Shown: piece after piece, positions 54,501-64,000 of the stretch
How the letters are laid out: each line of letters opens with the position of its first letter
Position numbering within the stretch: position 1 is the first letter of the stretch
Assembly (NCBI GenBank): GCA_034509925.1
Contig: CM067533.1
Location: 5,973,535-6,037,534 of the forward strand
Length of the DNA stretch: 64,000 bases
From: Hirudinaria manillensis
Taxonomy: Eukaryota; Annelida; Clitellata; Hirudinida; Hirudinidae
Reading direction: 5' to 3'
Position numbers and translations under genes: made by a program
The notes under the pieces: model-generated
Databases searched by the model: none
What the model was told of the DNA's origin: nothing
What the model saw: the letters and a program-made list of their open reading frames with translations, nothing else

Positions 54501-57500
54501 GAATCGAATGAATTGCTCAACAGGAAGGGATGGTACTCGGCAATTGAGAAACTGTTCCAGTCGTCGAAATCGAATATGGCCCTCTTGATGCTTTCTTGGT
54601 CGGTTGTGCCCCAATAGTTCAGGGTTACGTCTAAATAGTTCTCCAAACTGGAGGATGTCTGTCCTGCTAGAAGTTCTACGTCTAAGTCGTTGAAACCAAA
54701 TAGATTTCTGTTTATCGAAACATTCTGCACGCCGAGCATGCCGAAGGCGTACGTTAAGGGCGAGGAAGCCACGCCGTGTTTGCTCGGATCGAGTCTGTAA
54801 TTGTTTTGTATGAGATTGTATGTTACGGTGGCATCCACCCACTGAGTATACGGGGTGTGACTGTTCATGTTCATTTCGACCACATATCTCAGCACAGCAT
54901 TCCTCTCGAATCTGTTGTCGATGACTTGAAAGTCCTTCTCGGTGCCTGCCATGCCAAAGCATCCCGGCCAGCACTTATTGTCTTCGAAGATGTTATTCGA
55001 AATGGTCGAGTTGCAGTAGAATCCGTCCAGACGGAACTCAAAATTGTCGTTGAGTCGAAATGTCGACGCGTTCACGTTAACGCTGTGGTTGTACAGAACG
55101 GTGTCCAACAGATTCACCCTCGGCAGATACAGGGATATCCCACCACCCTGATTCGCCTCGAACAGATTATCCAGAATGTTCCACACCCAAACGTTACTAG
55201 AAAATTCTACGTTCAGGTGCTCGCTAACGATTCCAAGACCATTCCTTTTGAAGGTGCACCTTTCGACCTGAAACTCGACCTCGGACACCCTGGTCGTTTG
55301 TTCGAGGACTTTGTAATCGGGAAGGTAAAGGACGTTGTAACGACTCATGCTGGCCACGTAAATGGCTTCGTATTTGTTGCCATCAAAGATGGAGTCGACG
55401 CAGTATATTTTGTTCCACTGGTAGCGATTAAATAGATCATAAAATTCATTGGTCGGCTGATTGTACTGATACGTTGAAAATCCTTTTCCATTTCCAGTGA
55501 AGGAAACATTCCTCACTGATATGACAGGAAATGGCCAGTCCCAGTCGTAATGTTCTGAAGACAGTGATGATTACTTTATAAAACACTAAAAATGAATGAA
55601 AGTATAAAATTTATTTTCATAAACTCACTCGATCGAACGAACAGAGTCAGCCTCCCTGAGGAAGAATTGGCCACGAACCACCTGACGGTGACGAAGTTCA
55701 GTTGCGAAATGATCGGAAAGTCGATGGTGTCGTTGGTCAGCGACCAAAAGGAAGTTGAGTCCCTGATGGAAGTCCGCGGCCCTTCGTAAACCCTCACCTC
55801 CTCCTGGCTGCTGATGGGATTGTAATCAAGCAGGTCCAACATGACTTTGTAGAACGAACGGACCTAAGTAAATAACTTATTATTATTATTATTATTATTA
55901 TGAGTTTAATTAATTTATTCGCTAAATGGCTGATCCGATTCGAACCATAACCCGTTAACCTGTATTTCTACTTCCAGGACGGAGTTGTTTGGAAAAACCT
56001 TCCTCGGAGTCAAAATCCACCTAACATCTTCTTCTCTATCGATTTTTATGGTACCATTGGAATCAAACAGAAAGATTTGGTTGACCCGAGTGATGCCCGA
56101 TCTCAAGAGAAGAGCTTCTTCTGTGGTCAGCGATGGATTGAAGTCGAATCTAGATAAGTCGAATAAGGAATGAATAAAAAGTTTTAAAAGTTTGGCTGAA
56201 AAATAGTAACGTTCTAAACATTTAGATCACTTCATAATTTCAATAAATCATGAAAATCATTTGAAAAAGTTAATTAAACAAATAAACACAATAACAATTA
56301 ATTAATAATCAGTTAAAATAGCTCACCCTGCTTTGGCATTTCCTTCCACAAAGCAATTGAAAAGTTCAAAGTGCGATGACCTGACGGAAACACCGTTTCC
56401 TCCGTTCCTCCTGACGGTGCTGCCGACCAGCTTTGCATTCGCCAGGACGTCGTTGTGGTAAACCAGGATGCCGTCCCCCCTGTTGTCTTGTACCCTGAGG
56501 TTACTCAAACTGTGCAGATTGAAGTCGATTTGCAGGGCGGGTACCGTCACCCTGGCCGTCGGGTCGTCTTGACCCCCGCCCAGGATGAAAACGTTGTCCA
56601 GGACGCTGGGTACTGCGGTGCCCAGGAATCTGATTCCTGTTAATACGATTTGAAGCTATGTTTAAATAATTATTCTCTGACTACTAAATGGATTTATAAT
56701 AATTCTGTTATAATATTCTGAACATACAAATTAGCAACTTAATTAGTGCATATAATGAACAACTAGTAATTATTTCATATCAACCAATAAGTTCTTCCAT
56801 AAAAAAAAAGGATCGATAGGAAATGAAACATGAAACATGCTAATGATCAGGTAACAATTCACTTAACAATTCACGTGACAATTCACTTAGCAATTCACCT
56901 CCCCATGTCGGCACTCTGCACTTGAGATAAACATCCTGACTATGATCGCACGAGTGATCGTCCTCCAAGTCCGCCCTGCAACCCAAGAGGTCGGTGTCAA
57001 AGTCATTGCACTGAACGTACGACCTGTAAATGGGCAGCAAGGAAATTTCTGTATCGGGCGACATCGGGGACACGAACTGCCATCCGTCGAGGTCTGCCAC
57101 GAGACCCATTTCGTTGCAAGCCAACATTGCATCCTGCAGCGACCATCCCTGAGAAGAAATTTTATATACAAAAAATGTTGTTGTTGGAACTAATAAATTA
57201 TTACACATCACTCAACCTAAACTAAACTTAACTTTTCATAAACTAATAACTTTTCCTCCTACTTCTTTGCAAATGGTCCCCCATTGAGCTTCTTCAGAAG
57301 GCCTGACCTGGAGAAGACCAGAGTACACCCCTAGGCCTCGGACCAATCTGACGAGAGAGGAGTTGATCCAAGTCGACTCGTTGGTCAGCGGTTCAAAAAC
57401 TATCGGACGTTCCTTCGTGCCGACGAACTTGGCATAACCTTCGACAGACATGCTCAGACTGTTCGCAAACTGAATCCTTGCGCCCGGCTCTATTCGTAAC

Positions 57501-60500
57501 TTTCCGCCGAGCAAAACGCCGACGTCCCTGTCGGCCGTGTAGGTCCGACCCGACTCCAGGGTGGCATCCAGCGAAAGTCTTCCGCCTATTTTGTCGCCCC
57601 TCAGGAACTCCACCTCGAGCGGTACGCTCCGATCGGTGAGCACCGGAGTCCAGAGCCAGCCGCTGTCGAGAGCGGGGTGGTAGGAGATGCGTGCGAGGTT
57701 GAAACGACTGTACTGGTCGAATATTCTGTTGATTATGACGTTGTAATTTGTTGTTGACCACCACTGCTTCGAAGCGTCAAGGATTACGTTCATTTCGTCC
57801 AACTGGGTGGCCACCTCGAAGGGGGAGAGTGGATTTTCCAGGTGATTCCTCACGAGGAAGACGTTGCTCGAGGAGAGAAAAACGACAGAACTCACTCTGT
57901 ATCTGTAATTCAACGCTTCGAGGCTCTGGTTTCCGATGGAAAATCCAAGGTCGTTGTCCCTGAAGACGTTGTACATGACCGTCATGTTCTGGGTGGCACT
58001 GCCTTGACTCAATCTAAAGTTCGCGACGTAATGACCTCTGTTGGCCAGAAATTCATTTCCCCAAACTTCGTACGAGGTCCAGAGAGGCAGAAAGAACTGG
58101 TTGTGCAGGAAATCGTCCGTATTATCCAACAGCAGGACGTACTTCGGGTGGTTCACGAAGGTGTTGTTGGCGATTCTGCCGAAGGCGTTTATCAGCGGGG
58201 ATATCCTGATGGCGTGTTCTCTGTTGGAGTCGAACTTGTTGTATGCGATCGTGAAGTTGCTGGCATTGGCGAAGGGGACGGAACGGAAGCAGGAAAACAC
58301 TTGGACGGCGGCCATGGAGTTGAGGGAGAAGTAGCTGTCGTTGACGACGACGGCATTGCCGGGCAGGCAGTAGTTGCCGACCTGGATCCCGTGACCCGAG
58401 TTTCCCAGGAACGTGGAACGAGACACGTGCGTTTGTTGGATGCGTGCGTATCGGGTGAAGTTGTCCACGCTCGTCTCATTGAAGGTGATGTTTATTCCCG
58501 GCCCGAGGTTGTGGCTGAAGGAGGTGAGGTTGAAAATCCTCCAACCTCCGTCGTAGGTGATGTTGACGCCGCTGTCCTTGTTGTGATCCACGAGACTCGA
58601 ATTGATCAATATGTCACCTTGATGTATCAGGGTTAAATAAAATAAATTAAATTTATGGAAGCCTTAATGGTAATATGAACTTGTTCTCAGATGTTTTATT
58701 ATTTTTGGAACATTTTTCTTGAAGCAGTTTCCAAAAACATGAAAACATAGAATTGTAAATATCTGTTTTTAATTGTTAATAGGTTAGTACCAAAGTAATT
58801 CACCTGCCCCTCCAAATACCCGAATTCCAGCACCGTAAGCATTGTGCGTTATCTTGCTTTCATTAACGATAATATAATTTCTGACATTTTCGATGTAGAG
58901 CCCATACTGAGTGTTGTTGCTTGATATGGTGTTGTTCATGTAGAACTCTGGCATGGAATCTGCATTTGAATATTCAGAATTAATTATTAAAACTCTGTTT
59001 TTTTTTATTTAAGATTCAAATGAAAGACCAACCTTTCTGCGATATTTTGCAAAAATTTCAAATACTACGGCTAATGGTTATTAAAATTAAAATTAGTAAC
59101 TATTAAAATGATTGCTAACAAATAATTTACTAAACTTGAAAATATGACAGAAATACATTTCAACAATTCCACAATACAACAAAACATTTGCTCAAAAAGC
59201 AATGCAAAAATGACTCCAAACCCTTGTAAGTGTCTATGATCGTCGTGAACTTCACGCAAAACTTCAGCGACGGACAGACGGGTGGAAGTTTCCAGGAGAA
59301 TCTGACGAACATGTAGTTGAAGGTGGTTGTGACTCCCATGGGGAAGGATCCGTTGACGACGTCGTATGAACCGATCCGTTTGTACGTTTCGTCGTAGCCG
59401 TCAAAAACTTCGATAGAAGCGGAAGCAGCAGGTTCGATGTCCATTTCCAGGATGTTCATGGTGAGTCTGAGGCCCAGGTAAGTGGTGAATCTCTGAAGAT
59501 GTTTTAATATATTTTTTAACCTAAATATTTGGAAATGACTTAATAAGTTAATGTCAAAGCCATTCCAAACAAACATAAAATAAACATAACATCTACAACA
59601 ACAACAACAAAAAAAGGGCAAATCCAGAAATAATTAAGAGACGATCTTTACAATTCCAAATATCAATCATACTTCTACACAGCACATCAACTTTGCCAAA
59701 CAGAGGGTCACAAGGGCTTACCCTCCCGCAAGATGACCCGAACCCAGGTATGGCGGTTATGATTTGGGGAAACTTATTGGGCACGTTCGGCTGGCTGCAA
59801 AAGGTCAAATCCCTGTCGACGATTTGAAACCTCCTGTCCAGGAACTTGACCTTCAACCCGTTTCCGTGGTTACCGAAGAAGATGCTGTCCGTGATGTTCA
59901 CCCTTCCCAGGAGACTTTCCACGTTGATGCCGTGACCTGAAATAAGCGTCGAGGGAAACAATAATAAGAAAAATACTTATTTTACTATGATATGATAATA
60001 AAAAATTACTTTTAAGCATTACAAGAGGGAAATAATAATAAAATGTACTTATTTTATTACATAATTATGTAAAAAACACTATTTTATTACAAAATCATAC
60101 ATAAAATATACATATTTTAAGACGAAATAATAATTTTAAAAATCACTTCTAAACAATACCAATTTCAACCAAACAAAAAAATCCATTCAAACCTCGACTG
60201 TTATAAATCGTGACATTTCTAAGCACAGTCGGCGACATCAGGTTCGTGAAGTTGACGCCATCGAGCGCAGAATGTCTGACGACGACGCCAACGAGGGAGG
60301 GGGCTGTCGGATCAGCCCTGAGGGCGGGAACCCTCTGCAGCCCTTTTGTGACCCCGGCGTACGAAATGTCGACGTGTTGGAGGACGGACGTCGACTCGTT
60401 CGTTTCGACGTTCCCAAGTCGAACCGTGACGTAAGTCGTGTTGTAAAACTCCAAACCCCACCAATGGTCGAACGACCGGTCAGAAATCCCGAAGCATTTC

Positions 60501-62022
60501 AAGTAAACCGTCTGCTGTCCTTCTGCGTTAGAAATAAATTGCAAGAAATTAAATTTTTAATTGCTAATTTAATTTAATTGTTGTTTGTTAATCTTAAATC
60601 TTTGATTTTGGTTTTTTTTTTTTAGTTTGTCCTTTATTTTTTGACTTGTTTGTACAAAATTATGCTTGAAAATAGATTTTTATAACCAATTTTGTAGTTT
60701 CATTTACAATGCAACACATAATAATAATGATAATGATAATTATGATAGTGATGGTGATAGTGATAAAGACAATAACAAAGAAATAATAATAATAACTATA
60801 ATAATAATAAACAGAAATGAATAACAAACTGCAGATGTTCGTCCCGATTTTGATCTGATTGAATCTCGGACAATCAATCAAGGTACTTTCATTGCCTCGA
60901 CAGGAAGGAGAATAAAACAACAGGTACGAGGAGTCGTTGCGAGCCCACGTTCCGAACGAGAAGTTTCCGGACTGGAATCCCAGCTGCCGACAGGCGACGT
61001 TGGCGTCTGCCTGAGTCCAACTGGTTTTGGTGGAAATGGATGTTTTGAAATGATTTCCAGATTATATCAATTAAAACAATTTAGAGAACAAATTCAAATA
61101 AATTAACTTTAATTAATCAAAAAAATAAGTTTTGATAGCTCTAAGTGGGAGACAATTTAAAAATTTTTATGTGCTGTTCCTTGATTTAATTACCTGATTT
61201 ATTCAGAAAATCAGTGAAAATTACTTGACATTGTTGGCACAAACTCCTCTCCACTTGTTTCTGAAAAGCAGTTGCAACCTCCCCAAACTGACGCTGAACT
61301 CATCAACGAGTCTGATGTCAGACGACCATTTTGGCTCCTCGGAAGCATTCGCATTCAGTTTCGTCAGAGTTATTCTCTGATCGGGACGACCCTGAAATTG
61401 GAATTTGTGCTTTAATTTTATAAGTTTACAAAATTCTTTCTAATAAATTGTCGAAAATTAATTCGTCATCATCATCAGTGTCGTCTTAAAATAATAATTC
61501 GATAATTGTTGGATGCCAAATGCATTATTATTGATGATTATTTAATCTTCCAGGGGATGATGATAATGATTTTCTGAAAAAAATAAGGCTGAAACAATGC
61601 TTTGCTAAACAAACTTACTGAGTGTCAATACAAATTACTTTAAAGAATATATTAATATTTTGGAAGAAATCTATATTTCAATTATATATTTCGACGAATG
61701 ATAAATATTTTACAGTTTCATCAACGCAGAATGCAACGCAATTAGATGCAGTGTTTTATTTCCTCACCTGAGCAATGAGAGTCCCATTAACAGCAAGCAT
61801 CACCCCAGCACCAAACCTCAGTTCACTGCCAGCTTCGAGGGTTAAAGTAATTTTTTCAGGCACAAATAAGTCATTAAAAATACTGCACGGTCCATCAAAC
61901 GGTGATATGCTGACTGACTGGGCAAGATATCCACCATTTGTTATGGCACTGCATTGAGCATTGACAGCATTCTTAGATCCATCGTTCAAAAGAATCGCAA
62001 AGAAGACCAGCAATCTAAACAT
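48271..62022 (-). CDS. bark: bark beetle / Anakonda orthologue, full 22-exon gene span
   Basis: A single-pass membrane protein of about 2,830 residues. In Drosophila, Bark/Anakonda marks tricellular junctions and is needed to assemble tricellular and septate junctions. The order seen is: signal peptide (1-22); three repeats each of beta-helix start, SRCR, PbH1 strands, CUB-like module and a closing WWST/YWGT/WWGR block; a C-type lectin domain (about 2440-2554); a transmembrane helix (about 2565-2587); a Ser/Arg/Pro-rich tail ending TFI. Exons on the minus strand run 61768-62022, 61225-61391, 60830-61020, 60193-60522, 59722-59936, 59222-59492, 58804-58959, 57263-58617, 56899-57148, 56327-56636, 55960-56149, 55629-55863, 53258-55554, 52849-53101, 52186-52527, 51741-51904, 51267-51430, 50774-50946, 50079-50173, 49652-49902, 49250-49472, 48271-48880. 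Length and domain order match the family. Only the 19/20 junction fails. Confidence 0.93.
49250..49472 (-). CDS. bark: bark exon 21: transmembrane helix and juxtamembrane segment
   Basis: PYVVPQMNPVP is followed by about 23 hydrophobic residues (IILAAVITGCILLLVVAPLS), then a charged KSSQRKEEKSERKELL stop-transfer region. The acceptor is GTTCAG and the donor AAGG|GTGAGA. It leaves two bases. Confidence 0.92.
49652..49902 (-). CDS. bark: bark exon 20: rest of C-type lectin domain
   Basis: In the domain frame it encodes SLDSSVENSFQETRGRLAW, SWQTWVFSEEDFGSARC and DCRSLLPFVCEK, the last being the standard CTLD ending. The only AG nearby is at 49903-49904 and leaves one base before the frame. The frame also continues as DFLV upstream of that AG, inside the apparent intron. 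Confidence 0.75.
50079..50173 (-). CDS. bark: bark exon 19: start of C-type lectin domain
   Basis: Encodes GKCYPGWKFYGNKCYWYFGG then AVADKTCR, the long-form CTLD opening with its first three cysteines. The acceptor is ACCAG and the donor AGA|GTGAGT. It ends in phase 0, which does not fit exon 20. Confidence 0.85.
50774..50946 (-). CDS. bark: bark exon 18: closing block of repeat 3
   Basis: Encodes ATYNWWGRGEKAYVAGRIWD and QVDFEPFF, the third instance of the repeat-closing motif (compare WWST and YWGT in repeats 1 and 2). The acceptor is ACTCAG and the donor GAAG|GTGATT. Confidence 0.9.
51267..51430 (-). CDS. bark: bark exon 17: last beta-helix strands
   Basis: Encodes YTKNAIYNNWASSFNRSTFF and YNFLLNPYNVYEIVMFNRT. 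The acceptor is CTCCAG and the donor CCAA|GTATTT. It leaves two bases. Confidence 0.86.
51462..51547. repeat. (GATT)n array in bark intron 16
   Basis: About 21 perfect GATT units start 30 bp upstream (minus sense) of the exon 17 acceptor. It is the reverse complement of the AATC unit expanded inside the 9-kb duplication. Confidence 0.95.
51741..51904 (-). CDS. bark: bark exon 16: beta-helix strands, 3' edge uncertain
   Basis: Encodes YIAYNDVEYRNIFSAFGIQL and NNVVYNNTGQCIMNAS. The acceptor is ATCCAG. Two weak donors keep the frame, TTG|GTCGGT (edge 51741) and TCA|GTCGAA (edge 51753). They differ by four residues and I cannot choose firmly. Confidence 0.75.
52186..52527 (-). CDS. bark: bark exon 15: beta-helix strands of repeat 3
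   Basis: Encodes NEGGGFFFHNVGENNM, LRLLNVTMPGVIDVYIQN and ITNNVITRNTHGHAFYIEG, a clear PbH1 ladder. The acceptor is TTGAAG and the donor AGG|GTGAGA. Confidence 0.9.
52849..53101 (-). CDS. bark: bark exon 14: CUB-like domain 3 region
   Basis: Encodes IEIYNSEFVEES and YDTITVRMKASPGYRDYGFV, with the same place and spacing as CUB-like modules 1 and 2, though more diverged. The acceptor is AACAG and the donor TTG|GTCAGT. Confidence 0.85.
53258..55554 (-). CDS. bark: bark exon 13: beta-helix of repeat 2, repeat 3 start, SRCR 3
   Basis: 2,297 bp, the largest exon. It covers PbH1 strands, the closing block LNYWGTTDQESIKRAIFDF, the repeat 3 opening (LTVMPGFQLIIEAGVKMLF) and a complete SRCR domain 3 (RWSLVCDDSFN, AEVFCRSMGFEASNS, FICDG, YVFIRCG), followed by more strands. 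The acceptor is CTTCAG and the donor CAG|GTGAAG. The phase is 0. Confidence 0.93.
55629..55863 (-). CDS. bark: bark exon 12: second half of CUB-like domain 2
   Basis: Encodes EVRVYEGPRTS and FVTVRWFVANSSSGRLTLF, the characteristic end of a CUB fold. The acceptor is ACTTAG and the donor CGA|GTGAGT. Intron 12 (74 bp) is the shortest in the gene. Confidence 0.88.
55960..56149 (-). CDS. bark: bark exon 11: first half of CUB-like domain 2
   Basis: Encodes DVRWILTPRKVFPNNSVLEV, matching the WiItp..P.. opening of CUB domains. The acceptor is ATCTAG and the donor CAG|GTTAAC. The phase is 0. Confidence 0.87.
56327..56636 (-). CDS. bark: bark exon 10: beta-helix strands of repeat 2
   Basis: Encodes IRFLGTAVPSVLDNVFI then RVQDNRGDGILVYHNDVLAN, a PbH1 pattern. 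The acceptor is TAACAG and the donor AGG|GTGAGC. It leaves two bases. Confidence 0.88.
56899..57148 (-). CDS. bark: bark exon 9: rest of SRCR domain 2
   Basis: Encodes GWSLQDAMLACNEMGLV with further cysteines, ending QDVYLKCRVPTWGG. It completes the SRCR domain begun in exon 8. The acceptor is TCTCAG and the donor GGAG|GTGAAT. Confidence 0.9.
57263..58617 (-). CDS. bark: bark exon 8: beta-helix of repeat 1, start of repeat 2 and SRCR 2
   Basis: 1,355 bp. Many PbH1 strands rich in N-glycosylation sequons come first. Then come the repeat-closing WWSTTNYNVIINRIFD, the repeat 2 opening (GGKLRIEPGARIQFANSLSM) and the start of SRCR 2 (LQVRPSEEAQWGTICKE). The acceptor is ATCAAG and the donor GAA|GTAGGA. 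The phase is 0. The long plus-strand frames over this exon are shadows. Confidence 0.92.
58804..58959 (-). CDS. bark: bark exon 7: beta-helix strands
   Basis: Encodes NNTISSNNTQYGLYIENVRN, repetitive Asn-rich PbH1 strands, and ends in a glycine-rich turn. The acceptor is ATGCAG and the donor GCAG|GTGAAT. Confidence 0.85.
59222..59492 (-). CDS. bark: bark exon 6: CUB-like domain of repeat 1
   Basis: Encodes LGLRLTMNILEMDI, SIEVFDGYDE and YMFVRFSW, a typical CUB beta-sandwich pattern (V.v.DG......i....f.F.s). The acceptor is CTTCAG and the donor AAGG|GTTTGG. Confidence 0.85.
59722..59936 (-). CDS. bark: bark exon 5: beta-helix strands and lead-in to CUB 1
   Basis: Encodes HGINVESLLGRVNITDSIFF, a right-handed beta-helix (PbH1) pattern, then a two-cysteine linker. 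The acceptor is TTTCAG and the donor AGG|GTAAGC. The phase is 0. Confidence 0.87.
60193..60522 (-). CDS. bark: bark exon 4: SRCR 1 end and beta-helix strands
   Basis: Starts with QTVYLKC, the closing SRCR cysteine, then WWGLEFYN and PbH1-type strands (VVVRHSALDGVNFTNL). The acceptor is ACGCAG and the donor CGAG|GTTTGA, leaving one base over. Confidence 0.87.
60830..61020 (-). CDS. bark: bark exon 3: core of SRCR domain 1
   Basis: Encodes WTQADANVACRQLGFQSG, the most diagnostic SRCR motif, then cysteine-bearing CRGNESTLIDCPR. The acceptor is ACCAG|TTGG and the donor GCA|GTTTGT. The phase joins exactly with exons 2 and 4. Confidence 0.88.
61225..61391 (-). CDS. bark: bark exon 2: first half of SRCR domain 1
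   Basis: Acceptor TTTCAG, donor CAA|GTAATT. It encodes IRLVDEFSVSLGRLQLLF followed by KWRGVCANN, which matches the SRCR opening (RLV...G.vEv...W.gvC). It ends after two bases of a codon. Confidence 0.88.
61768..62022 (-). CDS. bark: bark exon 1: signal peptide and first beta-helix start
   Basis: The start is the ATG at 62020-62022. It gives a hydrophobic leader (MFRLLVFFAILL) with a likely cleavage after NAVNA. The exon ends with the repeat-opening motif LEAGSELRFGAGVMLAVNG, seen again at the start of repeats 2 and 3. The donor is CAG|GTGAGG and the phase is 0. Confidence 0.9.
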
Positions 62023-64000
62023 TTCGTCTTGTCATATTTTCTCTCCCTTATTCCTCCATTGCTTGAAATTTCAGTTTGAGCCTCAAAGTGTAAGCACCTT
62101 CATTGTTTTGAACCACAATATTTACACAGGTAGAAATGGTGCGAAAAGTAGATTCAAATTTTTGTCGCACATAAAATTGTATGGTCTCGAATATAATTAT
62201 GTTTTTATTATTTATTAAATTACTGCATATATTTATTTTTGTAATTAATACTGTCTTCAACTAGAAACTTAAGTAGTTACAAAACATTACATAATTTTCA
62301 GCGTAACTGTCAGCATGGACCTGAAATGAGACTTTGCATTTTTTATGATTTATCAGAATTGATAGAAATATTATTAACAATATATTAATAGTAATAGAAA
62401 TTATTTGACACTTTTTCATTTAAATGTTTCTTCCAATGTCTATTAAATAAAATTATTTTAATTTAAGTTAACACAGTTTTTGATTTGAATGTTTTTTGAA
62501 AGTTGTAGATCTTCATCTGGTGCATAATTCAAAATTTCACATCCCTCAGAAGTCAGAAGTTTAAAAAAATTCCATGTAAATTTTTTAAAATGATTGACAG
62601 ATTGTAAATTGTTTCTTATTTAATCTTGATAACCACGCAAGCGAACGTACAAACGGACGAATTCATCAAAGCTTGGAACAGACTTCCTTGCGGCATTACA
62701 TTTGGTGCTAACTAATTTAGCGAAACTCTTTCCATGTAAACAACTTTAATAATAAAAAATTAATTAATTAAATCAAATTTTAAAAAAGAATTGCAAATAT
62801 TAAAAAAAAATCCGCACATCGACACACTCTTAATTTCCATCATCAAAACCAAATGTTTGTAACGCTTCATTTGATCAAGAAGAATTTCAATGGCACTTGC
62901 AACGAATTAAAAGATTTGTCGACAAATTCCCGAAAAGGACCCTTAATAAGGAGCTGTAAATTCATCTCGAAGCACTTCATAGTGGCACGAAATACAAAAT
63001 CACATGTCATAGGTCACCCGTGCGATGCCATCCAGATACACTTTGTGTACACAAGGAATTTCTCAACCACTTGTCTAGAAGGCCTCTCATAAGGGAAACT
63101 TATTTAACTGGAAAAATTCATTTTTCCTATCCTCTGGTGAAATTATTGATTGTAAATATTTTATTTTATTTTTATTTTTATTCTTGACGTGATAAAGTTC
63201 TATAATTGTAATAGTGGAATATCTATTTGGGGCTGTGGAAGTATTTTAAATCGTTGCAAACTTCATTCCTAACAGCTCTAAGTTGAAATTTATTTTTAAT
63301 ATTGTTAGAGCTCGTACTTTCTTATTTTGAAACAAAGATCGTTGTTTTCCCACTACACTACTTCTACTAATTCTTCTAAGAAAGAATCACCAGAAACATA
63401 ACACACAACATGTTTTTCCCGCCTCCAAACTTCTCTCTTCAACTTCGTCTGAAGAAAATAATTATAAAATATGAAATGATTAAAAAGCACTGAAAAAGCC
63501 ATGTTTGAGCATCAAACGGAATAACTTCGTTCCGGGAGCGTAACGAAAACGACAAACGGAGCAGAGCCGGAGTGGATTGCTTCATCAAACAGTGGAATGA
63601 AAAGGAGTCCTAGCATGCGCCACTTCGCTTTCCCTTGGCGACCACGTGTGTGTCGTCCGTTTGAGCACGTGCTAGGACGATAATAGGAGCATTAAATGTT
63701 GCTGTTAACAACCGGTTCCTTTGTCAGTGGCTTATCTGCCCATCCATCAATCTCTTTTTGGGGGGAAAAACCTCAGCGAATTGAAAGAAATGTCTGTTCT
63801 CCTTTTGATTGCTATCTACGATTGTTGTCAGCAACAACATTTTCTGTCCTTTTGAACCCCAGTTCGTGCCGTGGAAACCCTTCGAAAGGAGCCCGCACTT
63901 CTCTGTGAAGATTTTCTTTTAACTCGGTTAATTATTTCGGTTTTATCTGATTTATTAAATCTACTAATTTATTATTTCATTCATTCGCCAAAAAATTTTT
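62023..64000. other. Upstream flank of bark, no other gene seen
   Basis: AT-rich sequence with no recognisable coding domain. It should hold the bark promoter and 5' UTR (minus-strand transcription), but I cannot place a start site. A more GC-balanced block near 63530-63680 carries two CACGTG E-box words (63642-63647 and 63665-63670). Confidence 0.45.

Noticed and set aside
54776-55435. A 219-residue plus-strand frame
   Set aside because: Antisense shadow of bark exon 13.
57842-58636. A 264-residue plus-strand frame
   Set aside because: Antisense shadow of bark exon 8, whose minus-strand frame has clear beta-helix domains and fitting splice sites.

Overview
The window looks like AT-rich nuclear DNA from an invertebrate animal, most likely an arthropod. 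It has spliced genes with GT-AG introns of about 75-600 bp, abundant di-, tri- and tetranucleotide arrays, minisatellites and a short non-autonomous Helitron. There is no operon structure. The taxonomic call rests mainly on the one gene I recognise, an orthologue of Drosophila bark beetle (bark, also called Anakonda), and on genome texture, so it is an inference.

Layout. 1-2665 holds no gene I can support. 2666-3330 (minus) is a probable exon of an unrecognised extracellular-type protein. 3331-14238 is non-coding and repeat-rich, with a 1.15 kb (TGAG)n array at 10860-12016 and a facing pair of (AAT)n and (ATT)n arrays at 12774-13359. 14239-32438 is a head-to-tail duplication of about 9.2 and 9.0 kb, full of microsatellites and minisatellites. 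Each copy carries the same 366-370 bp Helitron-like element. The junction has 1 bp of microhomology, and a perfect 11-bp palindromic arm lies 4 bp outside the distal breakpoint. 32439-35382 holds a possible membrane-segment/coiled-coil exon and a well-supported exon (about 34696-35382, minus) of an unrecognised secreted or membrane protein. 35383-48270 is intergenic, with a palindromic 33-bp minisatellite at 43115-43357.

48271-62022 (minus) is a complete 22-exon bark/Anakonda gene predicting about 2,830 residues: a signal peptide, three repeats of (beta-helix, SRCR, beta-helix, CUB-like, beta-helix, WWG/YWG-type closing block), a C-type lectin domain, one transmembrane helix and a cytoplasmic tail ending in a TFI class I PDZ-ligand-like motif. 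All junctions but one are phase-consistent; exons 19 and 20 do not join in frame. 62023-64000 is the upstream flank of bark.

How it fits together. The recognised gene encodes a cell-surface protein of tricellular (tricellular septate) junctions in Drosophila epithelia. The minus-strand exons at 2.7-3.3 kb and 34.7-35.4 kb have compatible phases and could belong to one gene whose giant intron contains the duplication; this is not proven. No CRISPR, rRNA, intact tRNA, phage or bacterial features were seen. The most unusual structures are the duplication with its palindrome-flanked breakpoint and uneven divergence, and the very dense short-repeat content.
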